In this document: in pieces, positions 6,447-13,079 of the stretch
Layout: every line of letters begins with the position of its first letter
Numbering within the stretch: position 1 is the stretch's first letter
DNA from: DASVBJ01 sp036375895
GTDB lineage: Bacteria; Actinomycetota; Actinomycetes; JACCUZ01
DNA length: 14,981 bases
Reading direction: 5' to 3'
NCBI GenBank assembly: GCA_036375895.1
Contig: DASVBJ010000119.1
Coordinates: forward strand, 1 to 14,981
Made by a program: the position numbers and the translations under genes
Notes under the pieces: model-generated
What the model saw: only the letters and a program-made list of their open reading frames with translations
What the model was told of the DNA's origin: nothing
Databases searched by the model: none

Positions 6447-7097
6447 TCAGACGACGACGCCGGCCCGCATGGCGACGACGACCATCTCGGCCCGGTCGCC
6501 GGTGCCCAGCTTGCGCGCGATCCGGGCCAGGTGGCTCTTCACCGTCAGCGCCGAGAGGCCGAGCAGCTCGCCGATCTCCTTGTTGGAGCGGCCGTCGGCC
6601 ACCAGCTGGAGCACCTCGACCTCCCGCCCGGAGAGGCCCTCGGCGCCGCTCGCGCGCACGGCCCGAGGTCGGGTCGCGGCCGGCACCTGACGGGTTTCGG
6701 CGTGACGTGGTCCCGTGCCTGGCTGGGCGGACGGCCGGACCAGGAAGGCGCGCACGCCGGAGGCCAGCGCCGCCCGGACGGTGTAGGGATCCTCGGCGGA
6801 GGAGACCACGACGCCGCGGGCCCAGCCGAGCGAGCGCAGCTCGCCCACGAGCGCGATGCCGGAGCCGTCGGGCAGGGTGCCGTCGACGACGCACAGGTCA
6901 CGGGCCACGGCGGAGCGGGCGCGCACCCTGGCCTCGGCCAGGCTGCCCGCCTCGATGACCTCACGTGCGCCGAGTCCCAGCAGGGAGCGGACCATCGCGT
7001 CCCGGGCGAACGGGCTCGCCACCACGACCATCGCGGTGAACCGGGCCGCCCCAGGGACGGGATGGGCCAGCCCTTGACGCTCGACCAGTGCGGTCAC
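6447..7097 (-). CDS. LuxR/NarL-family response regulator with atypical receiver
   Basis: 216-residue DNA-binding regulator. The C-terminal LuxR-type helix-turn-helix (about 155-216) reads LSGREVEVLQLVADGRSNKE followed by IGELLGLSALTVKSHL and is fully canonical. The N-terminal part is receiver-like: Asp72 in LCVVDGTLPDGSG occupies the phospho-acceptor place. However, the acidic pair normally after strand 1 is missing (VVVASPFARDAM), and the usual Lys-Pro after strand 5 is Arg-Pro (LVRPS). A flexible linker of about 30 residues joins the domains. No histidine kinase is adjacent, so it is an orphan regulator that may work without phosphorylation. The GTG start at 7097 follows AGGAG by 6 bases; the internal Met23 is a less likely start. 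Confidence 0.87.
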   Translation of the reverse strand: MTALVERQGLAHPVPGAARFTAMVVVASPFARDAMVRSLLGLGAREVIEAGSLAEARVRARSAVARDLCVVDGTLPDGSGIALVGELRSLGWARGVVVSSAEDPYTVRAALASGVRAFLVRPSAQPGTGPRHAETRQVPAATRPRAVRASGAEGLSGREVEVLQLVADGRSNKEIGELLGLSALTVKSHLARIARKLGTGDRAEMVVVAMRAGVVV

Positions 7098-7213
7098 CTG
7101 TGTCTCCTGATCGGTGTGCGGCAGGTGTCCTCGTCAACATCGGATCGCGGAGGCGTTTCCTGAAGCGTCCCGGCGTACGGTCCGCGGGTGCGTGCTCGGC
7201 GCGAGCCGGCGCC

Positions 7214-7801
7214 TCAGTGGCGGCGGCCACCGCGGCGGGTGGGCAGCGCCACCACGCCGGTCGGCACCGGCGGCAGGCCGGCGGTCGTGCACAGCAGGTC
7301 GCACCAGGCGTGCAGGTGGGCGCCGAACGCGTCGTCCAGCGGCGTCCAGGACGCCCGGATCTCGATCTGCGCCGAGCCCTCGTCACCCGCCATCACGCCG
7401 AAGCTCTCCGACGCCACCCGGGTGACCGTGCCGCTCGGCGCGGTGAAGGACGCGCCGTGGGCGTCGAGGGCCTCCGTGAGCCAGGCCCAGCCCACGCCGG
7501 GCAGGAGCGGGTCGGCGGCCATCTCCGGCTCGAGGTCGGCGCGTACGTAGGTGACGACCCGGAAGGTGCCCTGCCAGGCCTCGTGGCCGGCCGGGTCGTG
7601 GAGCAGGACCAGCCGGCCGGTGGCCAGCTCCTCGTCAGCCACCACGACGTCCGCGGTCATCGCCACCGCGTGGGGGGCCAGCCGCTGCGGAGCCGGGGTC
7701 TCCTCGAGGACCACCTCCGGCCGGGGGGTCGCCGCGCGCAGCGACGCGAGCGCCCGACGGAACTCCTCGGGCGCCTCGTCGACCTCACGACGAGCCGCCA
7801 T
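7214..7801 (-). CDS. DUF3000 family protein
   Basis: 195-residue soluble protein of the actinobacteria-specific DUF3000 family, function unknown. Recognisable stretches are RPEVVLEETPAPQRLAPHAV (about 28-47), GRLVLLHDPAGHEAWQGTFR (62-81), YVRADLEPEM followed by PLLPGVGWAWLTEAL (85-112), and a TVTRVASESFG segment near 125-135. There are no signal peptide or membrane segments. The ATG at 7801 is the first plausible start; no Shine-Dalgarno is visible, and a 23-bp palindrome abuts the start codon. Divergent from the EamA gene and upstream of the response regulator by 116 bp, it sits in the hemE neighbourhood where DUF3000 genes are usually found. Confidence 0.87.
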   Translation of the reverse strand: MAARREVDEAPEEFRRALASLRAATPRPEVVLEETPAPQRLAPHAVAMTADVVVADEELATGRLVLLHDPAGHEAWQGTFRVVTYVRADLEPEMAADPLLPGVGWAWLTEALDAHGASFTAPSGTVTRVASESFGVMAGDEGSAQIEIRASWTPLDDAFGAHLHAWCDLLCTTAGLPPVPTGVVALPTRRGGRRH

Positions 7802-7823
7802 GTCCGCAGCGTACGTGCGGACA
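7801..7823. promoter_or_regulatory. Palindrome at the DUF3000 start in a divergent promoter region
   Basis: TGTCCGCA and TGCGGACA are perfect 8-bp inverted arms around a 7-bp centre (GCGTACG). The outermost base is the A of the DUF3000 ATG on the minus strand. The site lies in the 89-bp gap between divergent DUF3000 and the EamA gene, so a bound protein could affect initiation on both sides. It could also be an RNA hairpin only if transcription starts upstream of it. No matching known regulator is recognised. Confidence 0.45.
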
Positions 7824-7878
7824 GCCGGATGTCGAGGGATCTGCGCGCCCCGCGCGCCCGGGCGAGTCGCGCGGCACC

Positions 7879-7884
7879 TAGCCT
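7879..7884 (+). promoter_or_regulatory. Candidate -10 element for a leaderless EamA-transporter transcript
   Basis: TAGCCT fits the TANNNT actinobacterial -10 pattern and is followed by exactly 6 bases before the ATG at 7891. That spacing places the transcription start at or next to the A of the ATG. No ribosome binding site is present, which agrees with leaderless translation. Confidence 0.45.
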
Positions 7885-7890
7885 GCCCGG

Positions 7891-8724
7891 ATGGCAGCCC
7901 TCCTCGCCCTGCTCTCCAGCGTGCTCTGGGGCGGATCGGACTTCCTGGGCGGGACCGTGTCACGGCGGCTGGCGGCCCCGGTGGTCGTGGGCGCCTCCCA
8001 GCTGGTCGGCCTGCTGGCCGTGACAGCCGTGACGGCTGGGTTGGGTGAGCTCGGCGGGCCGTCCGGGTACCTGCCGTGGGCCGTGGGCGCGGGGCTCGCC
8101 GGGCTGGTGGGCCTCGTCGCGTTCTACTCCGCACTCGCCATCGGCACGATGGGCGTCGTGTCCCCGATCGCCGCGCTCGGCGTCGTGGTGCCGGTCCTGG
8201 TGGGGCTGCTGCGCGGGGAGCGGCCAGGCACGGTCCAGGTCTTCGGCATCGTGCTCGCGGTCGTCGGGGTGGTGCTGGCGAGCGGCCCGGAGCTGTCCGG
8301 TCGCGCCGGGGCCCGGCCGCTGCTGCTGGCGGTGCTGGCGGCGTTCGCCTTCGGCCTTGCCCTGCTGTTCATCGCCGAGGGCGGGCGAACGAGCACGCTG
8401 ATGACGCTCGTGGCCATGCGGGCGACGTCGGTGGCGGTGATGGTCGTGGCGCTGGGGGCCGTGGCCCGGCGTACGTCGTTGGGCCTGCGCGCCGGCGACG
8501 TGCCGGTCATCACGGTGATGGGTGTCGGAGACGTGGGCGCCAACCTGGCCTTCGGCGTGGCCAGCACCAAGGGCCTGGTGAGCGTGGTCGCGGTGCTCGG
8601 CTCGCTCTATCCCGTGGTGACGGTGCTGCTGGCCCGCGTGGTCCTCGCCGAGCGGCTGGCCCGGGTGCAGAACGTCGGGGTCGCCGTGGCTCTCGCCGGG
8701 GTGGTGCTGATCGCGGCCGGCTGA
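7891..8724 (+). CDS. EamA/DMT-superfamily transporter
   Basis: 277-residue integral membrane protein of the drug/metabolite transporter superfamily. The pattern is two EamA repeats of about five helices each: residues about 1-130 (SSVLWGGSDFLGGTVSRR at the first helix, and AFYSALAIGTMGVVSPIAAL in the middle of the repeat) and about 145-277 (ASTKGLVSVVAVLGSLYPVV in the second, ending with ERLARVQNVGVAVALAGVVL). Length and the two-repeat symmetry are typical. The substrate is unknown; EamA proteins export amino acids, metabolites or drugs. It appears leaderless, and hemE begins 18 bp after its stop, so the two are probably co-transcribed. Whether the transporter has anything to do with tetrapyrroles cannot be told from sequence. 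Confidence 0.9.
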   Translation: MAALLALLSSVLWGGSDFLGGTVSRRLAAPVVVGASQLVGLLAVTAVTAGLGELGGPSGYLPWAVGAGLAGLVGLVAFYSALAIGTMGVVSPIAALGVVVPVLVGLLRGERPGTVQVFGIVLAVVGVVLASGPELSGRAGARPLLLAVLAAFAFGLALLFIAEGGRTSTLMTLVAMRATSVAVMVVALGAVARRTSLGLRAGDVPVITVMGVGDVGANLAFGVASTKGLVSVVAVLGSLYPVVTVLLARVVLAERLARVQNVGVAVALAGVVLIAAG

Positions 8725-8742
8725 CCGGTCCGGGCCGCGCGG

Positions 8743-9798
8743 ATGAGAACATGCGACGTGGCCAACTCTCCGCTCGACTCACCGTTCCTGCGCGCGTGTC
8801 GTCGCGAGCCGGTCCCGCACACGCCGGTGTGGTTCATGCGGCAGGCGGGGCGCTCGCTGCCGGAGTACCGCCGGGTCCGCGAGGGCGTGCCGATGCTGGA
8901 GGCCTGCCGGCGGCCCGACCTGGTCACCGAGATCACGCTGCAGCCGGTGCGGCGCTACGGCGTCGACGCCGCGATCCTGTTCAGCGACATCGTGGTGCCC
9001 CTGAAGGCCGTCGGCGTCGACCTCGACATCAAGCCCGGGGTCGGCCCGGTCGTCGCGCGGCCGATCCGCACCGAGGGCGACCTTGCGCAGCTGCGCCCAC
9101 TCACGCCCGGGGACGTGGACTACGTCGCCGAGGCGGTGCGCCTGCTGGTCGCCGAGCTCGGCCCGACACCGCTCATCGGCTTCGCCGGCGCGCCGTTCAC
9201 CCTCGCGTCGTACCTCGTCGAGGGTGGCCCGTCGCGCAACCACGAGCACACGAAGGCCCTGATGTACGGCGAACCCGCGCTGTGGGCGCGGCTGATGGAG
9301 CGGCTGGCCGAGATCACCGCCGTCTTCCTCCGGGTGCAGGTGGAGGCCGGCGCGAGCGCGGTGCAGCTGTTCGACTCGTGGGTGGGTGCGCTGCCGGCCG
9401 CCGACTACGTGCGCCTCGTCCAGCCGCACTCGGCGGCCGTGCTGGCGGCGGTCGGCGAGCTCGGCGTCCCGCGCATCCACTTCGGCGTCGGCACCGGCGA
9501 GCTGCTGCGGCACATGGGGGAGGCCGGCGCCGAGGTCGTGGGCGTCGACTTCCGGGTGCCTCTCGACGAGGCGGCCCGGCGGGTCGGCCCGGGTCGGGCG
9601 CTGCAGGGCAACCTCGACCCGGCGGTCGTGTTCGCTCCCTGGGAGGCGGTGGCCGAGCGCACCCGTGCGGTCCTGCGCGCCGGTCGGGCCGCCGAGGGGC
9701 ACGTGTTCAACCTCGGCCACGGCGTCATCCCGGACACCGACCCGGACATGCTGGCCCGGGTCGTCGACCTCGTCCACGCGGAGTCGGCCGCCGGCTGA
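8743..9798 (+). CDS. hemE: Uroporphyrinogen decarboxylase
   Basis: 351-residue cytosolic enzyme that decarboxylates the four acetate side chains of uroporphyrinogen III to give coproporphyrinogen III. Family active-site residues are all present: Arg33 and Arg37 in FMRQAGRSLPEYR, Asp82 in ILFSDIVVPL, Tyr157 in FAGAPFTLASYLVEGG, Ser212 in QLFDSW, and His326 in FNLGHGV. These correspond to human UROD Arg37, Arg41, Asp86, Tyr164, Ser219 and His339. Other signatures are HFGVGTGELL and QGNLDP. The start is uncertain: ATG at 8743 is reported, but GTG at 8758 with a GAACAT -10-like hexamer 5 bases before it could be a leaderless start, giving 346 residues. It is 18 bp downstream of the EamA gene and convergent with the DUF4349 gene. 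Confidence 0.96.
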   Translation: MRTCDVANSPLDSPFLRACRREPVPHTPVWFMRQAGRSLPEYRRVREGVPMLEACRRPDLVTEITLQPVRRYGVDAAILFSDIVVPLKAVGVDLDIKPGVGPVVARPIRTEGDLAQLRPLTPGDVDYVAEAVRLLVAELGPTPLIGFAGAPFTLASYLVEGGPSRNHEHTKALMYGEPALWARLMERLAEITAVFLRVQVEAGASAVQLFDSWVGALPAADYVRLVQPHSAAVLAAVGELGVPRIHFGVGTGELLRHMGEAGAEVVGVDFRVPLDEAARRVGPGRALQGNLDPAVVFAPWEAVAERTRAVLRAGRAAEGHVFNLGHGVIPDTDPDMLARVVDLVHAESAAG

Positions 9799-9836
9799 TC
9801 ACTCGACCGCTGTCGCCGACCGCCGGCTGATCACTC
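9788..9836. repeat. 17-bp direct repeat spanning two convergent stop codons
   Basis: CCGCCGGCTGATCACTC occurs at 9788-9804 and again at 9820-9836, a 32-bp period. Each copy contains the palindrome TGATCA. In the first copy it supplies the TGA of hemE on the plus strand; in the second it supplies the TGA of the DUF4349 gene on the minus strand. It looks like a short tandem duplication at the gene junction. Confidence 0.75.
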
Positions 9837-10766
9837 CGCCGGGGCGGGGGAACGCCGGCGCGACCCGGTGACCCGGCGCGCAACCACCCAGGCCGGCACG
9901 CCGAGCACCGCGAGCAGCAACAGGAACGGCAGCAACGCGCCGAGGACGGTCAGCGACACCAGCACCACCTGGGCGAAGGCGTCCCAGCCGCCGCGCAGCC
10001 CGGCGAGGAACCCGAGGTCCTGCTCGTCGGTCGGCGTCGCCGGCCCGACCAGGTCGGCCTCGATCGTGGCCAGCGAAGTGACGTCCTTCAGCTTGGCCAG
10101 CTGGGCCTCGAGCGACTCGAGGTCGGCCTCCCGGCGCGCGAGCTCGGACTCGACCTGCACGACCTCGCCGATGGTGTTCGCCTGCGCGAGCAAGGCCCGC
10201 ACCCTGGCGACGCTGCGCTTCTGGGAGGCCACCCGGCTCTCGGTGTCCACCACCTGCGTGGTGACGTCCTCGGCTGTCTGTGACTGGGCGAGCCGGTCGC
10301 CCAGGCCGGCGATGGACCGCAGCACCGGCCGGAACTCGCTCGGGGGGACCCGCAGGGTGAGGTGGGCGGTGCTCGCCGACGGCCTGGCCGGGTCGCTCGA
10401 CGTCTCCTCGGCGAACACCACGCCCTGCGCTGCGCGGGCGAGGGCCTCGGCCCGGTCCGCCGCGGCGCTCACGTCCTTGACCCGCACCGAGATGGTGGCC
10501 CGGTAGACGATGTCCCGCTCCGCGGGCAGCACCTTGGCACTGGTGACGTCGGAGCCCTTGGTGGCGCCTTCGCGTGTCCCGCCGCTGTACGCCGTGCCGG
10601 CGTCGCCGCTCGCCTTCGCCCCGCCGGCGGCCGGTGCGGGGGCACCCGAGCCGGCCCGGTCGCTCGACACCCGCTCGCCGCTGCCGCCGCAGCCGCTGAC
10701 CAGCAGGCCGGCGGCGAGCAGGCCCACCAGGGCGCCGACCGGTCTCGTCGTACGCGTCGTCGTCAT
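9831..10766 (-). CDS. DUF4349 domain lipoprotein with C-terminal membrane helix
   Basis: 311-residue envelope protein of unknown function. The N-terminus MTTTRTTRPVGALVGLLAAG leads to a lipobox LVSGC, so Cys26 is probably lipidated. A low-complexity Ala/Gly/Ser linker (about 27-80) precedes the DUF4349 domain (about 82-240), which begins ERDIVYRATISVRVKDVSAA and includes LTLRVPPSEF. It carries a predicted coiled coil at about 175-230 (heptads around ESELARREADLESLEAQLAK). A hydrophobic segment at about 264-297 is followed by a basic tail (GSRRRSPAPAE). The ATG at 10766 has a G-run five bases upstream; an alternative ATG is at 10778. It is divergent from hemG, and a candidate ECF-type promoter lies upstream. 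It interrupts the hemE-hemG-hemQ set, on the opposite strand. Confidence 0.88.
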   Translation of the reverse strand: MTTTRTTRPVGALVGLLAAGLLVSGCGGSGERVSSDRAGSGAPAPAAGGAKASGDAGTAYSGGTREGATKGSDVTSAKVLPAERDIVYRATISVRVKDVSAAADRAEALARAAQGVVFAEETSSDPARPSASTAHLTLRVPPSEFRPVLRSIAGLGDRLAQSQTAEDVTTQVVDTESRVASQKRSVARVRALLAQANTIGEVVQVESELARREADLESLEAQLAKLKDVTSLATIEADLVGPATPTDEQDLGFLAGLRGGWDAFAQVVLVSLTVLGALLPFLLLLAVLGVPAWVVARRVTGSRRRSPAPAE

Positions 10767-10783
10767 GTCGACCCCCATCGCCG

Positions 10784-10799
10784 GCCCGGTGTGCCGGGC
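10784..10799 (-). other. Short hairpin in the DUF4349 leader
   Basis: GCCCGG and CCGGGC form a 6-bp stem around TGTG, immediately upstream of both candidate start codons of the DUF4349 gene. It would lie in the 5' leader of a transcript from the candidate promoter at 10819-10844. The function is unknown and it could be a by-product of high GC. Confidence 0.3.
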
Positions 10800-10818
10800 G
10801 TCTCGTGATCGGCACTGT

Positions 10819-10844
10819 GACGGCGCAGGGTCACGAATGGTTCC
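10819..10844 (-). promoter_or_regulatory. Candidate ECF-sigma promoter for the DUF4349 lipoprotein
   Basis: On the minus strand GGAACC (10839-10844) is separated by 16 bases from CGTC (10819-10822). This matches the GGAAC/CGTC layout of many ECF sigma promoters, which often drive envelope-stress genes. Transcription would start about 40 bases before the ATG at 10766. The same stretch holds a GTGAC/GTCAC inverted pair (10817-10821 and 10830-10834). Confidence 0.4.
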
Positions 10845-10888
10845 ACCCCCGGGTCTCGGCTGAGTCACGGTCTGGGAAGGTGATGAGC

Positions 10889-12298
10889 ATGAGGTCCTCC
10901 CCTCGCCGGCACGTCGTGGTCGTGGGCGGTGGCATCGCCGGGCTGGCGGCCGCGCGTTTCCTCGGCGACGTCGGGGGTGACGCCCTCAGGGTCACCGTGC
11001 TGGAGGGCGCGTCGCAGGTCGGCGGCAAGCTCAGGGTCTCGGAGGTGGCCGGCCTGCCGGTCGACGAGGGTGCCGAGTCGATCCTCGTCCGTCGCGCCGA
11101 GGGGCTCGAGCTGGTGGACGCAGCCGGTCTCGCCGACGACCTGGTGCACGCCGCCACCGCGAGCGCGTCGGTGTGGAGCAGGGGAGCGTTGCGCCCCCTG
11201 CCTGCGGGCACCGTGATGGGCATCCCCACCGACCTGCGTGCGCTGGCCGCCAGCGGGCTGCTCACGTCGCGCGAGCTGGCCCGGGTGCCGCTCGACGCGT
11301 GGCTGCCTCGCACCTCGGTCGGAGACGACGTGTCGGTCGGCCGCTACGTCACCGCGCGGATGGGCAGAGGTGTTGTCGACCGCATCGTCGAGCCGCTGCT
11401 CGGCGGTGTCTACGCCGGCCACGCCAGCCTGCTCTCGCTCGACGCCACGTTGCCCCAGCTCGCGCCGCACGTGCGCCTCGAGCGGTCGCTGCTGCGGGCT
11501 GCCCGCGCGTCGCGGGAAGCGGCCCCACCGTCCTCCGGGCCGGTGTTCGGCTCCCTGCGCGGCGGGCTGGGCCGGCTGCCCGAGGCGGTGGCCAAGGCGT
11601 CGGGGGCCGACATCCGGACCGGCGTGCTCGTGCGCGAGCTGCGCCGCGCCCCCAAGGGGTGGGCCCTCATCACGGGCCCGACCCGCCGGCCGGAGCGAGT
11701 CGAGGCGGACGCGGTGATCCTGGCGGTGCCGCCGGCCGCGGCAGCGCGGCTGCTGCGCGGCGACGTGCCCGTGGCGGCGGCCGAGCTCGCCGGGGTGTCG
11801 ACGGCGTCGATGGCGGTCATCACCCTCGCCTTCGACGCCAGCCGGCTGCCCGCGCTGCCCCCTGGCTCAGGGTTCCTCGTCCCACCCGTCGAGCGGCGGC
11901 TGATCAAGGCCGCGACGTTCTCCACGAGCAAGTGGGCGTGGTACGCCGACCTCGACCCGGCCCTCGTCGTCGTACGGCTGTCGGTCGGCCGGTTCGGCGA
12001 GGAGGCCGACCTCCAGCGCGACGACGACGACCTCGTCGAGCTCGCGACAGCCGACCTCACCGAGGCGATCGGCGGGTCGGCGAGCCCGGTGGACGCGCGG
12101 GTGACCCGCTGGGGCGGGGGGCTGCCGCAGTACGCCGTGGGGCACCGTGGCCGGGTCGCACGGGTGCGGGCGGCCGTCGCGGCCCAGCCGGGCCTGGCCG
12201 TGTGCGGCGCGACGTACGACGGCGTCGGGATCCCCGCCTGCGTGGCGACCGCGCAACGCGCCGCCCTCGAGGTGCTGGGACAATGGCGGCATGGCTGA
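10889..12298 (+). CDS. hemG: Protoporphyrinogen/coproporphyrinogen oxidase (HemG/HemY/CgoX type)
   Basis: 469-residue FAD-dependent oxidase that aromatises the porphyrinogen ring using oxygen. In Actinobacteria with HemQ it acts on coproporphyrinogen III to give coproporphyrin III. The N-terminal dinucleotide fold is clear: VVVVGGGIAGLAAARFL (GGGIAG at 13-18), acidic Glu39 ending strand 2 (VTVLEG), and GGKLR. Further family features are VDEGAESI, VEPLLGGVYAGH, GGLGRLPEAV, and the C-terminal FAD-contacting CGATYDGVGIPACVATAQRA. The start chosen is ATG 10889, since GGGAAGG lies 8 bases upstream; ATG 10883 is also in frame. An upstream in-frame ATG at 10805 lacks family similarity. It overlaps hemQ by 8 bp, so the pair is translationally coupled. 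The substrate assignment rests on pathway context. Confidence 0.94.
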   Translation: MRSSPRRHVVVVGGGIAGLAAARFLGDVGGDALRVTVLEGASQVGGKLRVSEVAGLPVDEGAESILVRRAEGLELVDAAGLADDLVHAATASASVWSRGALRPLPAGTVMGIPTDLRALAASGLLTSRELARVPLDAWLPRTSVGDDVSVGRYVTARMGRGVVDRIVEPLLGGVYAGHASLLSLDATLPQLAPHVRLERSLLRAARASREAAPPSSGPVFGSLRGGLGRLPEAVAKASGADIRTGVLVRELRRAPKGWALITGPTRRPERVEADAVILAVPPAAAARLLRGDVPVAAAELAGVSTASMAVITLAFDASRLPALPPGSGFLVPPVERRLIKAATFSTSKWAWYADLDPALVVVRLSVGRFGEEADLQRDDDDLVELATADLTEAIGGSASPVDARVTRWGGGLPQYAVGHRGRVARVRAAVAAQPGLAVCGATYDGVGIPACVATAQRAALEVLGQWRHG

Positions 12299-12998
12299 GC
12301 ACACCAACCCCCGCAGGCCCAAGGCCCGTGACCTCAACACGCTCCTGCGCTACACGATGTGGTCGGTGTTCAAGGTGCGCAGTCCGCTGCCCGACGACCG
12401 CGCCGCCCTCGTGGCGGAGGTCGAGGAGCTCTTCGAGCAGCTCGCCGCCAAGGACGTGGTCGTGCGCGGCACCTACGACGTCGCCGGGCTGCGCGCCGAC
12501 GCGGACCTGATGGTGTGGTGGCACGCCCCCTCGTCGGACGACCTGCAGGAGGCTTACGGCCGGCTGCGGCGCACCGCCCTCGGGCGGGCGCTCGAGCCGG
12601 TCTGGTCGGTGATGGCGTTGCACCGGCCCGCGGAGTTCAACAAGAGCCACGTCCCCGCGTTCCTCGCCGAGGAGGAGCCGCGCGACTACGTCAGCGTCTA
12701 CCCGTTCGTCCGGTCCTACGACTGGTACCTCCTGCCCGACGAGGAGCGGCGGGCGCTGCTGGCCGAGCACGGGCAGATGGCCCGCGGGTACCCCGACGTG
12801 CGGGCCAACACGGTCGCGGCCTTCTCGCTGGGCGACTACGAGTGGGTGCTCGCCTTCGAGGCCGACGAGCTGCACCGCATCGTCGACCTGATGCGCCACC
12901 TGCGCGGCGCGCGGGCCAGGCTGCACGTGCGGGAGGAGATCCCGTTCTACACCGGGCGGCGCAAGCCGGTGGCCGAGCTGGTCGCCGGCCTGCCCTGA
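12291..12998 (+). CDS. hemQ: Coproheme decarboxylase (HemQ/ChdC)
   Basis: 235-residue chlorite-dismutase-fold enzyme that converts coproheme III to heme b by peroxide-driven oxidative decarboxylation of two propionates, the last step of the coproporphyrin-dependent route. Key residues match actinobacterial HemQ: proximal heme ligand His160 in LLAEHGQMARGYP, catalytic Tyr137 in YVSVYPFVRSYDWY, and distal His120 in FNKSHVPAF. The same three in Corynebacterium diphtheriae are His158, Tyr135 and His118, a constant offset of 2. The start MAEHTNPRRPKARDLNTLLR with RYTMWSVFKV is typical. ATG 12291 lies inside hemG, 8 bp before its stop is complete, so the order of genes follows the order of reactions around the missing ferrochelatase. 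A short hairpin follows the stop. Confidence 0.96.
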   Translation: MAEHTNPRRPKARDLNTLLRYTMWSVFKVRSPLPDDRAALVAEVEELFEQLAAKDVVVRGTYDVAGLRADADLMVWWHAPSSDDLQEAYGRLRRTALGRALEPVWSVMALHRPAEFNKSHVPAFLAEEEPRDYVSVYPFVRSYDWYLLPDEERRALLAEHGQMARGYPDVRANTVAAFSLGDYEWVLAFEADELHRIVDLMRHLRGARARLHVREEIPFYTGRRKPVAELVAGLP

Positions 12999-13013
12999 CC
13001 GGGCGCACCCCGG
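12999..13013 (+). terminator. Small hairpin directly after hemQ
   Basis: CCGGG and CCCGG pair around CGCAC, beginning on the base after the hemQ TGA. The stem is only 5 bp and no T-tract follows, so this is a weak terminator candidate. The convergent gap downstream contains stronger palindromes. Confidence 0.25.
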
Positions 13014-13049
13014 CGTACCGCACGGAGCCGAGCCCACACTTCCGGGCGC

Positions 13050-13079
13050 TACCGATCGGTATCCGGCCCTACCGGTAGG
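13050..13079. repeat. Two adjacent perfect 12-bp palindromes in a convergent gap
   Basis: TACCGATCGGTA (13050-13061) and CCTACCGGTAGG (13068-13079) are each perfectly self-complementary, with centres 18 bp apart. The second contains the TAG stop of the GNAT remnant on the minus strand. They may act as a bidirectional transcription end between hemQ and the GNAT gene or as paired protein sites. The TACCG...CGG pattern is shared with the 18-bp arms at 3241-3258. Confidence 0.55.

Noticed and set aside
5109..7163. 684-codon plus-strand open frame opposite RNase D and the response regulator
   Set aside because: It is antisense to two genes with complete catalytic or DNA-binding motifs, is Arg/Gly/Ala-rich and has no family features; long shadow frames are expected at this GC content.
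8779..9777. 332-codon minus-strand open frame opposite hemE
   Set aside because: It is an exact antisense shadow of hemE, whose active-site residues are all present; its composition (Arg, Asp, His, Gly rich) is typical of a mirror frame.
10817..10834. CRP/GlxR-like site (TGTGA...TCAC) upstream of hemG
   Set aside because: The half-sites are separated by 10 bases rather than the 6 of the TGTGA-N6-TCACA consensus, and only one arm is complete.
10805..10888. Upstream ATG of hemG at 10805
   Set aside because: The extra 28 residues do not resemble the family, cover the intergenic promoter region, and the ATG lacks a ribosome binding site; ATG 10889 has one at correct spacing.
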